The notes beneath the pieces are model-generated. The model was not told the origin of the DNA. It saw only the letters and a list, made by a program, of their open reading frames with translations, and did not search any database. 24,649 nt of DNA from CAYXUG01 sp964468655 (GTDB lineage: Bacteria; Fidelibacterota; Marinisomatia; Marinisomatales; CAYXUG01). The translations under genes and the position numbers were made by a program. The DNA lies in NCBI GenBank assembly GCA_964468655.1, contig CAYXUG010000032.1, positions 1-24,649 of the forward strand. The letters run 5' to 3'. Below are positions 6,000 to 14,334 of the stretch, piece by piece. How positions within the stretch are numbered: the stretch's first letter is position 1; each line of letters starts with the position of its first letter.

Positions 6000-7130
6000 A
6001 TGAAAAAATATTTAACACTCTCAGCGCTGATTATTGGTTTCCTATTTAACCAATGCGGTCCAAAGGTTACATCACAGTCAAGCGTGGATACCCCGGAATA
6101 CCATTTCCGTTCCGGGATGCGTTACCTAGATCAGGATGATTTCACCAGCGCAATGTCAGCGTTTCAGCAGTCTGTTGACCTCGACAAGAAATTCTCCCCC
6201 GGCTGGGCAGGATTGGGACTTTCAACGGGCTTGAATGGAGATTTGGGGAAGGGTCGTGATTTCATAAAAAAAGCCATAAACCTTGATAAGAAAAACCCTC
6301 AAATCCACGTTTTTGCCGGCCGGCTTTGGACAGCTTCCAGAAATGAAAATAAAAAGTGGCTGAAAATGGCGGAAAAATCCTTTCAAAAAGCGCTTGATCT
6401 AAAATCTGGAGATGATGCCGCAAATTTCTATCTTGGAATGGCTTACCTCTATTCATACAATTTTACTGGTGCTAATGGTCAGTTTGCAAAGGTTGTGGAA
6501 AACAAGGGGGATTATGCCGGTAAAGCAGATGAAAAATGGGCTCTATCTCAAAAAATTGTTCGAGCGCACCCCGGTACACCGGAAGGAGAAAAAATTGCAC
6601 TGATTCCAAAAATCACACGAGCTGATCTTTCCGTCCTTTTGGTGGAAGAATTAAAAATTTCCGAACTCATTGAAAAATTTTCTTCCCAAAACAGACCGGG
6701 ATTCCAGACACCAGCTCAAATGGTAAAACAAAAATCCACTAGCTCACCCCCAGATGTTACAGGTACCTGGGCTGAGCGGTGGATATCGGAATCAATTGAA
6801 CTTGGTGTTATGGAGCCCTCCGCGGATGGAAAATTTTATCCGGCTGACCCCATCACTAGAGCGGAATACGCAAGAGCAGTTGCTAAAATTATTTCCATTG
6901 TAACAAGGTCTACCAACCTTGGAACTCGATACTTCGGGGAAGTTCCTTCCCGGTTTTCCGACGTTCCCAGCAGTCATTACGCCTACCCCGCAATGGCCCT
7001 CTGCGCGGAAAGAGGCATTATGAAAATTGAGCTCACATCCGGGAGATTTAATCCAACCGGAACCGTTGGCGGAGCCGATGCGCTTCTTATCATCAGGGAA
7101 TTGCAGTCATCGCTGAGAATGACTTTCTGA
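6000..7130 (+). CDS. TPR and SLH-domain lipoprotein
   Basis: This 376-residue protein has a hydrophobic signal followed by FNQCG. Cys19 is the likely lipidation site, although Gln before the Cys is unusual. Residues of about 33-170 are TPR repeats with the pattern ALxLKxGDDAANFYLGMAYL and relatives such as GWAGLGLSTGLNGDLGKG. The C-terminal half has S-layer-homology-like segments: ITRADLSVLLVEEL (205-218), WISESIELGVM...FYPADPITRAEYARAVAKII (261-299), and FSDVPSSHYAYPAM...GRFNPTGTVGGADALLIIREL (319-368). SLH modules bind cell-wall polymers and the TPR part binds proteins, so this may link an envelope complex to peptidoglycan. It is divergent from the FlgT-like operon and may share its control region. 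Domain calls are good; function is inferred. Confidence 0.85.
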   Translation: MKKYLTLSALIIGFLFNQCGPKVTSQSSVDTPEYHFRSGMRYLDQDDFTSAMSAFQQSVDLDKKFSPGWAGLGLSTGLNGDLGKGRDFIKKAINLDKKNPQIHVFAGRLWTASRNENKKWLKMAEKSFQKALDLKSGDDAANFYLGMAYLYSYNFTGANGQFAKVVENKGDYAGKADEKWALSQKIVRAHPGTPEGEKIALIPKITRADLSVLLVEELKISELIEKFSSQNRPGFQTPAQMVKQKSTSSPPDVTGTWAERWISESIELGVMEPSADGKFYPADPITRAEYARAVAKIISIVTRSTNLGTRYFGEVPSRFSDVPSSHYAYPAMALCAERGIMKIELTSGRFNPTGTVGGADALLIIRELQSSLRMTF

Positions 7131-7175
7131 AGTCCCGGGATAACTGAATTAATCTGCTATCTGTTTATTTGAATA

Positions 7176-7658
7176 ATGAAAAAATCACGGAATGAACAAT
7201 CAGTTAATTATTACAAAAGATTGGCTGTGGCTACATTTGCTTTCATTGTTTTTGCATACGCCGGTGACCAATCCTGGGCAAAATTCTCTGATGATCAAAT
7301 CTCCGCCATGACGCCTTATTATTTTGAACGCCAGACAGCGCCCCTGCGTTGTTTCAGCGCCAACCTCTATAAACATCCTCAGAAAGGTAAAATATTTCAA
7401 GTGAATGTACGGAGCAACCGAAACAGAGAAATGGAAAATGTTGTCCAGTCATTCCAGGTATTGGTGGAATTGCTTGCTTACTTTAAAGAGGAGCCTGTTT
7501 ATTTGGTTGTTGTTCTCCATTCGACCAGTAAAGGGGCTCCGCCTATTATCTGCAGATCCGAAACTGCCTGCTCGTCAAACTTTTTTTCACACAAAACAAT
7601 GGACTACAATGAATGGTACAGCCAGTGTCTGATCATTGAAAAAACCGGTCTTTTCTGA
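7176..7658 (+). CDS. Secreted protein of unknown function
   Basis: This 160-residue protein has a signal peptide or membrane anchor after a basic, rather long N-region (YKRLAVATFAFIVFAYA, cleavage perhaps near residue 30-35). The mature part has alternating hydrophobic stretches (FQVLVELLAYFKEEPVYLVVVLHS) suggesting a small alpha/beta domain, and four Cys residues. I do not recognise the family. No clear Shine-Dalgarno is seen. It lies 45 bases after the TPR/SLH gene and 37 bases before the SufS-like gene, so it may be co-transcribed with either. The reading frame is well filled and codon use resembles its neighbours, so it is probably real. Confidence 0.65.
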   Translation: MKKSRNEQSVNYYKRLAVATFAFIVFAYAGDQSWAKFSDDQISAMTPYYFERQTAPLRCFSANLYKHPQKGKIFQVNVRSNRNREMENVVQSFQVLVELLAYFKEEPVYLVVVLHSTSKGAPPIICRSETACSSNFFSHKTMDYNEWYSQCLIIEKTGLF

Positions 7659-7695
7659 TTGATGAAAAAAACCATTCCACTTAAATTTTAATGCT

Positions 7696-9183
7696 ATGAA
7701 ATCCAATTCCATGACCGGTAAAAACCTTCTGGATAAAATCAGAAAAGATTTTATAGGACTGGAGACTGAGTACACCCTTGCAACAGGGGACAAAACTAGG
7801 AGAATTTATCTGGATTCCACCGCAACAACACTGATGATGAAGGCAGCCAGGGATGTCATGGAATCATTATACCACCATTACGCAAATACACACAGTCAAC
7901 TGCATTTCAGCGCAAAAATTGCAACAAATGAATACCACTGGGCTCATGATAGAATCCTTTCATTTGTTGGCGGAGATCCTGACAGATATACCTGTTTTTT
8001 TACGGGAAGCGGGACCACGGCAGGCATGAACCGTGTAGCAAGAATTCTCAGAAAGGTACAACCGGATAAAGACACATCTATCATTTCCATTATGGAACAC
8101 CATTCCAATGATCTGCCTCATAGAAAACAAATGAAAAACATTATCCACATTCCGGTGGACAGAAAAAACGGGCAGTTCGGGTGTATCTGTATGGAAACTC
8201 TGGAGAAAGTTCTGAAAAAAAATAATGGTCAGGTGAATTATGTAGCCATGACGGGTGTGAGCAATGTAACCGGGATTGAAAACCCAATCTACGATGCTGC
8301 TGAAATTACCCACAAGTATGGCGCTTTAATGCTGGTGGATGGCGCTCAATTGGTGGCTCATCAGCTGGTAAAAATGGTGAATCCAAAAAATGAAAACAGA
8401 AATATTGATATACTCATCTTTTCGGGTCATAAAACTTATGTCCCGGGATCACCGGGTGTGGTAATAGCACGAAAAGATTTACTGAGTCAGATTGAGCCGG
8501 AAGAAGTTGGCGGCGGAATGGTGGAAATGGTTTTCACAGACAATTATCTGGTGAAATCAAACTTCCCTGACCGGGAAGAAGCCGGAACGCCCAATATTCC
8601 CGGTGCCATTGGATTGGCAGCTGCCATTGATATTCTCGACAAAATTGGCATGGAATTCATTCAGGAGGAAGAAGATAATCTGGTGAACACTACTCTGCAG
8701 AAAATGATGGAAATACCGGACATAATTATTTATGGTGAACCTGATACAACTATCTGTAAACGAACCGCCTCCATTTCGTTCAATATGAATGGTCTTGATC
8801 ACGGCATGACTGCTGCTGTATTGAATGACTATTTTAATATCGCAGTCAGAAATGAATGTTTTTGTGCACATCCCTATGTGAAGGAAATGGTTTTTGACGA
8901 ACCGGTTAAAATCAATAATGCAAAGGAAATGAAAGAGTTTAGAGAACTGTTTCATTTGAAAAAGGGAATGGTCCGGGCAAGCTTTGGCATTTATTCAACA
9001 CATGAAGATGTGGATGCGCTTATATCTGCTTTAATAGATATTTCAAAACGAAAAGAATTTTACAGTAATCTTTATCATGTAAACAGTAACGGTGACTACA
9101 ATCATAATCATTTCACTTTCGATCACATCAAAGAATTTTCCGCTGAATCATTAATAAATAATTTGATTCAACAGGAAATATAA
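7696..9183 (+). CDS. Class V aminotransferase / cysteine-desulfurase-like PLP enzyme
   Basis: This 495-residue PLP enzyme of the SufS/NifS/CsdA group shows YLDSTATT at the N-terminal substrate region, GSGTTAGMN, EHHSN (134-138) at the PLP ring-stacking site, VDGAQ (Asp215) and SGHKTY with the Schiff-base Lys246. Cys390 in ECFCAHP aligns with the catalytic persulfide Cys of SufS-type enzymes, and a second Cys (388) is close by. The likely reaction is removal of sulfur from cysteine or a related lyase step. It is about 80-90 residues longer than ordinary SufS, with a C-terminal tail (from about residue 455) rich in His, Asn and Asp. No SufB/C/D/U or IscU lies nearby. A later ATG at 7711 is an alternative start. 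The exact substrate is not determined. Confidence 0.85.
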   Translation: MKSNSMTGKNLLDKIRKDFIGLETEYTLATGDKTRRIYLDSTATTLMMKAARDVMESLYHHYANTHSQLHFSAKIATNEYHWAHDRILSFVGGDPDRYTCFFTGSGTTAGMNRVARILRKVQPDKDTSIISIMEHHSNDLPHRKQMKNIIHIPVDRKNGQFGCICMETLEKVLKKNNGQVNYVAMTGVSNVTGIENPIYDAAEITHKYGALMLVDGAQLVAHQLVKMVNPKNENRNIDILIFSGHKTYVPGSPGVVIARKDLLSQIEPEEVGGGMVEMVFTDNYLVKSNFPDREEAGTPNIPGAIGLAAAIDILDKIGMEFIQEEEDNLVNTTLQKMMEIPDIIIYGEPDTTICKRTASISFNMNGLDHGMTAAVLNDYFNIAVRNECFCAHPYVKEMVFDEPVKINNAKEMKEFRELFHLKKGMVRASFGIYSTHEDVDALISALIDISKRKEFYSNLYHVNSNGDYNHNHFTFDHIKEFSAESLINNLIQQEI

Positions 9184-9184
9184 A

Positions 9185-9607
9185 TTGACATATTTACATC
9201 ATATTTTTTTTCTTTTTATTCTAATCGCTACCGGTTTTTCGAAAAATCCCGACTATTTCCTCCAACAGAAATTCAGACTAAAAAATGATATTTATCACAT
9301 TCCTCCTTCACCTGTTTACAACACTCGCCCTTATTTTCTGGAATTCGCTGTAGATATTCCGGATGATTCTATCGAATCAGTTACAATTTACCATCGGATT
9401 TATCCGGAAGTAAACTTCCAAATGACACTCCTCAATCCTCACAGAGCATTGTATCGCTACAAGTTTGATCCAACAACCTTTACGGGGAAAAATCTGGAAT
9501 ATTTTCTGATTGTGACAACCAAAGATTTTGGAATACAGGCATTTCCTTTGGATGGAGAAGGTTGGTTAACTCCGGCGACAGTAATACCGGTCAAACCAAA
9601 GTTTTAA
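9185..9607 (+). CDS. Small secreted protein of unknown function (TTG start)
   Basis: This 140-residue protein begins with a TTG codon one base after the stop of the SufS-like gene. It has a signal peptide (YLHHIFFLFILIATGFS). The mature part is beta-rich, with alternating strands such as YFLEFAVDIPDDSIESVTIYHRIYP and LEYFLIVTTKDFGIQAFPL. This is compatible with a single immunoglobulin-like or carbohydrate-binding-like domain, but I cannot name a family. It ends 8 bases before ligA. Tight spacing on both sides suggests an operon with the PLP enzyme and ligA, perhaps only by convenience. Confidence 0.65.
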   Translation: MTYLHHIFFLFILIATGFSKNPDYFLQQKFRLKNDIYHIPPSPVYNTRPYFLEFAVDIPDDSIESVTIYHRIYPEVNFQMTLLNPHRALYRYKFDPTTFTGKNLEYFLIVTTKDFGIQAFPLDGEGWLTPATVIPVKPKF

Positions 9608-9615
9608 TTCAATTT

Positions 9616-11637
9616 ATGGGAAGTGCCATAAAAAAGCGGATCAACAATTTGCGCAGGCAAATAAATGATCACAACTACAGATATCACGTTTTAGACAACC
9701 CTGAAATATCCGACGCTGAATACGACACGTTGTTCAAGGAGCTCATTGCGCTGGAAAATCAGAACCCCTCTCTCAAGTCGCCGGATTCACCTACACAGCG
9801 CATTGGTGCACCACCCCTGGATTCATTCCATACAGTCACTCACAGAATTCCCATGCTGAGTCTGGAAAATGCCATGAATTCAGATGAAATATTAGCATTT
9901 GACAGCAGAGTCAAAAGAATGATGGAGGATGACAGAACCTATACATATGCAACCGAACTAAAGCTCGATGGTCTTGCTGTTGAACTCATTTATGAAAATG
10001 GGATACTCACAAGCGGATCCACCAGAGGTGATGGTTATACGGGAGAGGACATCACTCAGAACCTGAAAACTGTCCGGTCCATTCCCCTTAAACTGGATAG
10101 TTCGCACTTAACAGGAAAGAAAACCGAGCCACCGGCGTTACTCATCATCCGAGGTGAAGTGTATATGGAAAAATCAGGATTCAAAAAACTGAATGAGAAA
10201 CAGATTGATGCGGGAAATCCTCCCTTTGCCAATCCCCGAAATGCCGCTGCCGGTAGTTTGAGGCAGTTGGATTCGTCCATCACAGCAAGTCGCCCGTTAA
10301 AATTTTTCTGTTATGAAGCGGGATACAAAGAAAGGTTGTCTGTCACTTCTCACTCAGATACGCTTCAATTGTGCGCCGATTTTGGACTACCGGTAAATCC
10401 AAACTCTCAGGTTTGTAAAAAAATTGCGGAAGCGGTTGAATACTGCAAAAGCTGGGAGGATAAACGCGATTCACTGCCTTACGAAATTGATGGTGTTGTA
10501 ATTAAGGTGAATGAATTAAACATCCGCGAAGAACTGGGTGTTAGAAGCAGATCGCCGCGATGGGCAATTGCAGGTAAATTCAAGGCACAGCAGGCAACCA
10601 CGGTGGTGGAAGATATTATAGCATCTGTAGGAAGAACCGGTGCCATTACTCCCGTGGCACAGCTTGAACCGGTAAATGTTGGCGGTGTGGTTGTGAGCCG
10701 CGCTACACTTCACAATCAGGATGAAATCGGACGGAAAGATGTAAGAATTGGTGATACAGTTCTCATTCAGCGGGCCGGGGATGTTATCCCGGAAGTGATA
10801 AAAGTCATTGTGGAAAAACGCCCTGAAAATACGCAAAAGTATCAACTCCCCTCAAACTGCCCGGTCTGCCATGGAGAAGTTATCCGACCGGAAGGAGAGG
10901 CAGTTGCCCGGTGCCAGAATATCACTTGTCCCGCTCAGGTGAAGGGACGCATTGAACATTTCGCCTCAAAGGGTGCTTTGGATATTGACGGAATGGGAAC
11001 AAAACTCATTGACCAAATGGTTGATAAAAAACTTCTAAAAAGTTTTGCTGACATTTTTTATCTCAAAATGAATGACTTAGCTGACCTCGAACGAATGGCT
11101 GACAAATCAGCGCAGAATATTATGGATGCCGTTGAAAAGTGTAAAAATACAACTCTTCCCAGATTGATCTATTCACTTGGGATCAGAAATGTGGGTGAAC
11201 ATTTGTCCAAAGTATTAGCCGGGCGATTCAAAAAACTTGAAAACGTTATGACTGCTGATTTTGAAACGTTGGAATCCATTGATGAGGTGGGACCCATTGC
11301 CGCAGAATCGATTATCAATTTTTTTTCAAATTCGGATAACAGAGAAGTCATCCGGAGGTGCCTTGACGGCGGTGTTATTTTAGGGGAAATGGAAGACAAA
11401 ACTTCTGAACGATTCAGTGGTAAAACATTTGTATTCACCGGCAGCCTGGAACAATTCACGCGCACCGAAGCAAAAGAGATGGTAGAAAATTTAGGCGCTA
11501 AAGCATCGGGGTCGGTGAGTAAAAAAACAGATTTTGTGGTGTCGGGACCCGGGGCGGGTTCAAAGTTGAAAAAAGCGCAGGAGTTGGGAATTCCGGTTTT
11601 ATCAGAAGATGAATTCCTGAAAATGATTGAACAATGA
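9616..11637 (+). CDS. ligA: NAD-dependent DNA ligase LigA
   Basis: This 673-residue protein matches the normal LigA length. The enzyme seals nicks in duplex DNA in replication and repair, using NAD+. It shows the N-terminal Ia domain (NDHNYRYHVLDNPEISDAEYD) that binds NMN, the adenylation motif KLDG with catalytic Lys116, and SPRWAIAGKF and the OB-fold region. The four-Cys zinc site is C415, C418, C433 and C438. Helix-hairpin-helix repeats (SLGIRNVGEHLSKVLAG, IDEVGPIAAESI) follow, and a C-terminal BRCT domain begins at FSGKTFVFTGSLEQFTRTEA. I chose the ATG at 9616 rather than an earlier in-frame TTG at 9562, because it gives the family's usual N-terminus and does not overlap the previous gene. 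The stop overlaps the PAP2 start as ATGA. Confidence 0.98.
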   Translation: MGSAIKKRINNLRRQINDHNYRYHVLDNPEISDAEYDTLFKELIALENQNPSLKSPDSPTQRIGAPPLDSFHTVTHRIPMLSLENAMNSDEILAFDSRVKRMMEDDRTYTYATELKLDGLAVELIYENGILTSGSTRGDGYTGEDITQNLKTVRSIPLKLDSSHLTGKKTEPPALLIIRGEVYMEKSGFKKLNEKQIDAGNPPFANPRNAAAGSLRQLDSSITASRPLKFFCYEAGYKERLSVTSHSDTLQLCADFGLPVNPNSQVCKKIAEAVEYCKSWEDKRDSLPYEIDGVVIKVNELNIREELGVRSRSPRWAIAGKFKAQQATTVVEDIIASVGRTGAITPVAQLEPVNVGGVVVSRATLHNQDEIGRKDVRIGDTVLIQRAGDVIPEVIKVIVEKRPENTQKYQLPSNCPVCHGEVIRPEGEAVARCQNITCPAQVKGRIEHFASKGALDIDGMGTKLIDQMVDKKLLKSFADIFYLKMNDLADLERMADKSAQNIMDAVEKCKNTTLPRLIYSLGIRNVGEHLSKVLAGRFKKLENVMTADFETLESIDEVGPIAAESIINFFSNSDNREVIRRCLDGGVILGEMEDKTSERFSGKTFVFTGSLEQFTRTEAKEMVENLGAKASGSVSKKTDFVVSGPGAGSKLKKAQELGIPVLSEDEFLKMIEQ

Positions 11638-12266
11638 AAATTGTGCTGACTGCGTTACTTTTGAATCCATTTATTTTTGCCGGTGGTTCAATTCTCAGAT
11701 TTGATCATCAACTGACGGCATCTCTGCAAGGAAATAATTCAAACGCTGTAATGGATTATTCCATTGAAACCATTGCGCTATCAACGCCCTTCATTGAATA
11801 CGGATGGGCATTTTCACTTTGGCATGGGAACGATTTTCAAAAACGTACCGCCGAAATGACCACCTCAGCAATGTTATGGAGTGAAATAACAGCCCTGCTT
11901 TTGAAATATGCAATAAAACGGGACAGACCAAAAAGAAATAAGTACACTCCCCGGCTCTGGAACACAAGAATTACACCTTCCTTTCCTTCCGGTCATGTTA
12001 CCGCATCCGCTGCATTTTCAACGGTCATGGGTACACGATATCCCAATCTTGCGGTGCCGTTAACCGCATACACTTTGATTAGCGCATACAGCCAAATCTA
12101 TGTGGGGAATCACTATGTTTCTGATGTGGTTGGCGGGATTGTACTGGGATACATCACAGGGAGACTGGTCGTAAACAAAATGACTCCATCTCAAAATGAT
12201 AGCGATTCGCCGCAGCAAATTGTAATTTTAACCATCGGTATTCCACTGGAATCAAAAAATAAATGA
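11634..12266 (+). CDS. PAP2-family phosphatase-like membrane protein
   Basis: This 210-residue protein has the type-2 phosphatidic acid phosphatase layout. Motif C1 is Lys91 to RP (KYAIKRDRP), motif C2 is PSGH (118-121) and motif C3 is S-x6-H-x3-D (SQIYVGNHYVSD, His160, Asp164). Several hydrophobic helices are present (59-65, 80-92, 125-170). Enzymes of this family remove phosphate from lipid phosphates such as undecaprenyl-PP, phosphatidate or lipid A at the outer face of the inner membrane. The C3 Arg, normally right after the Ser, is Gln154 here, so catalytic activity is doubtful or altered. The N-terminus could be a signal or the first helix. It overlaps ligA by four bases and is followed by the beta-barrel gene with another ATGA overlap. 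Confidence 0.88.
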   Translation: MKIVLTALLLNPFIFAGGSILRFDHQLTASLQGNNSNAVMDYSIETIALSTPFIEYGWAFSLWHGNDFQKRTAEMTTSAMLWSEITALLLKYAIKRDRPKRNKYTPRLWNTRITPSFPSGHVTASAAFSTVMGTRYPNLAVPLTAYTLISAYSQIYVGNHYVSDVVGGIVLGYITGRLVVNKMTPSQNDSDSPQQIVILTIGIPLESKNK

Positions 12267-12859
12267 AAACGACAATGACAAAATTCGCCCTCCCACTCTT
12301 AATATCTGTATACTCATTACCTGCGCAGGAATTCGGGTCATTCCACCCATTTGAAATGGGAGGCGGCATTCAGTTTACCATGCCAAAGGACGATTACCAC
12401 AACAGCTTCGGCTACAAAATAGGCGGGGTCTGGAATTTCAGCCCCCGGTACGGGGTCAACCTTACTTACGGTTCAACTGAGATTGACTCTTCAAAAGGAA
12501 ATAAAACAAAAACAGTTTCTGCTTTAACCGGCGGACTCGAACTTACCTTCCGCAAAAGAGATCCTGTTGCGGCCTTCACATCCATAGGCATGGGAAGTGT
12601 CTCCCATGAAAAAAGTGCATTGTTCGTTTTCGGGCTGGGGCTGAAAATCCCCGTGAAAGAAAAAATATTACTCCGGCTGGAGCTGAAAGAATATAATACG
12701 GAAATTGCCGTACCTTTTATTTCATTTCCGCGGGGAGATGCCTACGTTTCACAGGGAGGTGAATCCCGTTATCTGGAATTGAGTTTATCTGCTGGCTATA
12801 CTTTTGGTGAAAAGAAGTACTCCAAAATGAGACGACCTCCAAGAAGAAGGCCTTATTGA
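12263..12859 (+). CDS. Outer-membrane beta-barrel protein
   Basis: This 198-residue protein has a signal peptide (FALPLLISVYSLPA) and a mature region made of short amphipathic strands alternating with turns: MGGGIQFTMP, YKIGGVWNFSPRYGVNLTYG, LTGGLELTFRK, ALFVFGLGLKIPV, ILLRLELKEYNTEI, and a last strand YLELSLSAGYTFG. The pattern fits an eight-stranded OmpA/OmpX-like barrel. A short basic, Pro/Arg-rich tail follows (MRRPPRRRPY). There is no further domain and no known substrate. The ATG overlaps the PAP2 stop as ATGA, so it is translationally coupled to it. Confidence 0.78.
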   Translation: MKTTMTKFALPLLISVYSLPAQEFGSFHPFEMGGGIQFTMPKDDYHNSFGYKIGGVWNFSPRYGVNLTYGSTEIDSSKGNKTKTVSALTGGLELTFRKRDPVAAFTSIGMGSVSHEKSALFVFGLGLKIPVKEKILLRLELKEYNTEIAVPFISFPRGDAYVSQGGESRYLELSLSAGYTFGEKKYSKMRRPPRRRPY

Positions 12860-12867
12860 TTGATTAA

Positions 12868-12873
12868 AGAGGA
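12868..12873 (+). promoter_or_regulatory. Shine-Dalgarno deciding the start of the small cytosolic protein
   Basis: AGAGGA lies 7 bases before the ATG at 12881. It supports this start over the TTG at 12860, which directly follows the previous gene. Confidence 0.75.
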
Positions 12874-12880
12874 AAATACA

Positions 12881-13237
12881 ATGATGAAAATTGAAGATAT
12901 TGTTAATGATATTGTTTTGGTAGCATTAACAGGAGGAGAGGAATTGCACACCGTCGGAATACCCAACGATAAATTTTACGCCAAAGTGTTGGGTTATGAT
13001 GAATTCGGCATCTGGTTTGACAATCCAAATTTTGAAATTGTAATTTCAGAAGATGAAACGGGAAAACCCCTTCCAGCGGACAAGGTATCCCGGGAAGTAA
13101 TAACATCTACCATTCACATTAAGTGGCATTATATTGCGTCAATCGTCCATTTCCCCGAAAGAGAAGGGTTCGATTTCCCCGATCCCTTTTCCCGGTCTAT
13201 TGGTTTTATTAAGGAAAAAAACGACAATAAAGATTAA
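12881..13237 (+). CDS. Small acidic cytosolic protein, unknown family
   Basis: This 118-residue protein has no signal peptide or membrane segment. It begins MMKIEDIVNDIVLVALTGG and contains predicted beta strands (FYAKVLGYDEFGIWFDNP, STIHIKWHYIASIVHFP) separated by a charged loop, ending in a charged tail. The strand order and the turn before VHFP remind me of small SH3- or Sm-like barrels, but this is only a shape impression and no family is claimed. It follows the beta-barrel gene by 21 bases and its stop is 2 bases from the stop of the convergent SDR gene. Confidence 0.65.
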   Translation: MMKIEDIVNDIVLVALTGGEELHTVGIPNDKFYAKVLGYDEFGIWFDNPNFEIVISEDETGKPLPADKVSREVITSTIHIKWHYIASIVHFPEREGFDFPDPFSRSIGFIKEKNDNKD

Positions 13238-13239
13238 GT

Positions 13240-14100
13240 TTAATCAGTCTTTCCAAACATCGCTTTTCTTAAAAGCGCTGAATATTTTGGACTTGGCAGA
13301 AGCCACCTGAAAAAACTCCTCAATCTCACCTGTGCGCCGATCAAATATCGTAGTTTTGGTGTATCAGAATTAACAATTTTTTCAATCAACACAGCCACCT
13401 CTTCCGGGTCTCTCATCTCCTTCGATTTCATTAGACGTTTCACTCTCTCTTGAAACCGCATAGAATAATCTGTATAAACACTCCCGTCACGGCCAATGCC
13501 TTCCGCTCTTTGACTGTTTTCAGTAAAAATTTTGGTGCTGTATGCACCCGGTTCCACCAGCACCACCTGAATCCCGAACGGCTGCAGTTCGTGGTAGAGA
13601 CTTTCACTGAATCCTTCCAATGCAAATTTGGATGCCGTATAAGCGCTTAATCCCGGAACGGGTGATCTGCCGGCAACACTTGAGATATTTATTATTTTGC
13701 ACTTTCCGCCGGTTTCAGCGGTTTTTCTCATGAGTGGTAGGGACTGGCGTATGACTTTCTGCACCCCAAAAAAGTTTGTTTCAAATTGTTTTTTTACTTC
13801 ATTCTCTGTCAAATCCTCGAAAAAACCGGCGATTCCATATCCTGCATTATTGATGACCACATGCAGTTCCCCTTTGTCGGATTCGATTTGATTGACGCAC
13901 TCCGAAATGGAAACATCATCAATAACATCCATCCGCAACAGGTGAATGTCAACTCCGCGCCTATCCGCCTCTGTCAGTAAATCTTCCTTCTTCTCCATGT
14001 TCCGCATGGTGGCATAAACGGTGTGTCCTCCACCTGCCAGCCGTACCGCTGACAGCATTCCGAATCCGCTGGAACATCCTGTAATTAAAACTACTCCCAT
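13240..14100 (-). CDS. Classical short-chain dehydrogenase/reductase
   Basis: This 286-residue Rossmann-fold oxidoreductase has the cofactor motif TGCSSGFG (7-14), NNAG (84-87), and the catalytic Ser141, Tyr154 and Lys158 (SSVAG...YTASK). Then come the VEPGAYST region and a helix-rich C-terminus with a basic segment (RLRSFFRWLLPSPKYSALLRK) that may touch membranes. Arg32 and Arg33-region residues (YATMRNMEK) after the second strand fit NADP(H) preference. The substrate is not evident; relatives act on ketones, lipids or sterol-like compounds. An excellent Shine-Dalgarno (AAGGAG) precedes the ATG. It is transcribed towards the small cytosolic gene, and the two stops are nearly adjacent with no terminator between. 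Confidence 0.93.
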   Translation of the reverse strand: MGVVLITGCSSGFGMLSAVRLAGGGHTVYATMRNMEKKEDLLTEADRRGVDIHLLRMDVIDDVSISECVNQIESDKGELHVVINNAGYGIAGFFEDLTENEVKKQFETNFFGVQKVIRQSLPLMRKTAETGGKCKIINISSVAGRSPVPGLSAYTASKFALEGFSESLYHELQPFGIQVVLVEPGAYSTKIFTENSQRAEGIGRDGSVYTDYSMRFQERVKRLMKSKEMRDPEEVAVLIEKIVNSDTPKLRYLIGAQVRLRSFFRWLLPSPKYSALLRKAMFGKTD

Positions 14101-14181
14101 GATTTCTCCTTTTTTTTAGGACGCTGATTAACTTGATTTACCTGATTGTATTCTATTAATCATGATAATCAAAATAATCTG

Positions 14182-14278
14182 TTTACCCGCCATTTTGCTG
14201 GGCGGACGTCCCATTTATTATCATTATCTCTTTAAGATTTAATCTGACTTGAATCCAAGTGAAATTTAAGCGGGTAAA
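14182..14278. repeat. 97-base segment bounded by a 9-base perfect inverted repeat
   Basis: TTTACCCGC (14182-14190) and GCGGGTAAA (14270-14278) are exact inverted copies. Inside lie a weaker CCGCC/GGCGG hairpin near 14188-14206 and ACTTG/CAAGT (14247-14260). The segment is in the 260-base gap between the divergent SDR and ROK genes; no target duplication is visible. It could be an operator pair, an RNA structure or a small non-autonomous element. I see no gene in the rest of the gap. Confidence 0.5.
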
Positions 14279-14305
14279 GTTGAAAAAAGATAACTTTTCA
14301 CCACT

Positions 14306-14334
14306 TTGACAGATAACATCCATTACCGTATTTT
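14306..14334 (+). promoter_or_regulatory. Sigma70-type promoter of the ROK kinase gene
   Basis: A perfect TTGACA (14306-14311) and TATTTT (14329-14334) are separated by exactly 17 bases. The expected transcription start is near 14341, about 20 bases before the ATG at 14361. Confidence 0.6.

Noticed and set aside
9562..9615. Upstream TTG start extending LigA by 18 residues
   Set aside because: It would overlap the previous gene by 46 bases and adds residues foreign to LigA. The ATG at 9616 gives the usual N-terminus.
12860..12880. TTG start directly after the barrel gene for the small cytosolic protein
   Set aside because: The AGAGGA site at 12868-12873 lies inside this stretch and fits the ATG at 12881.
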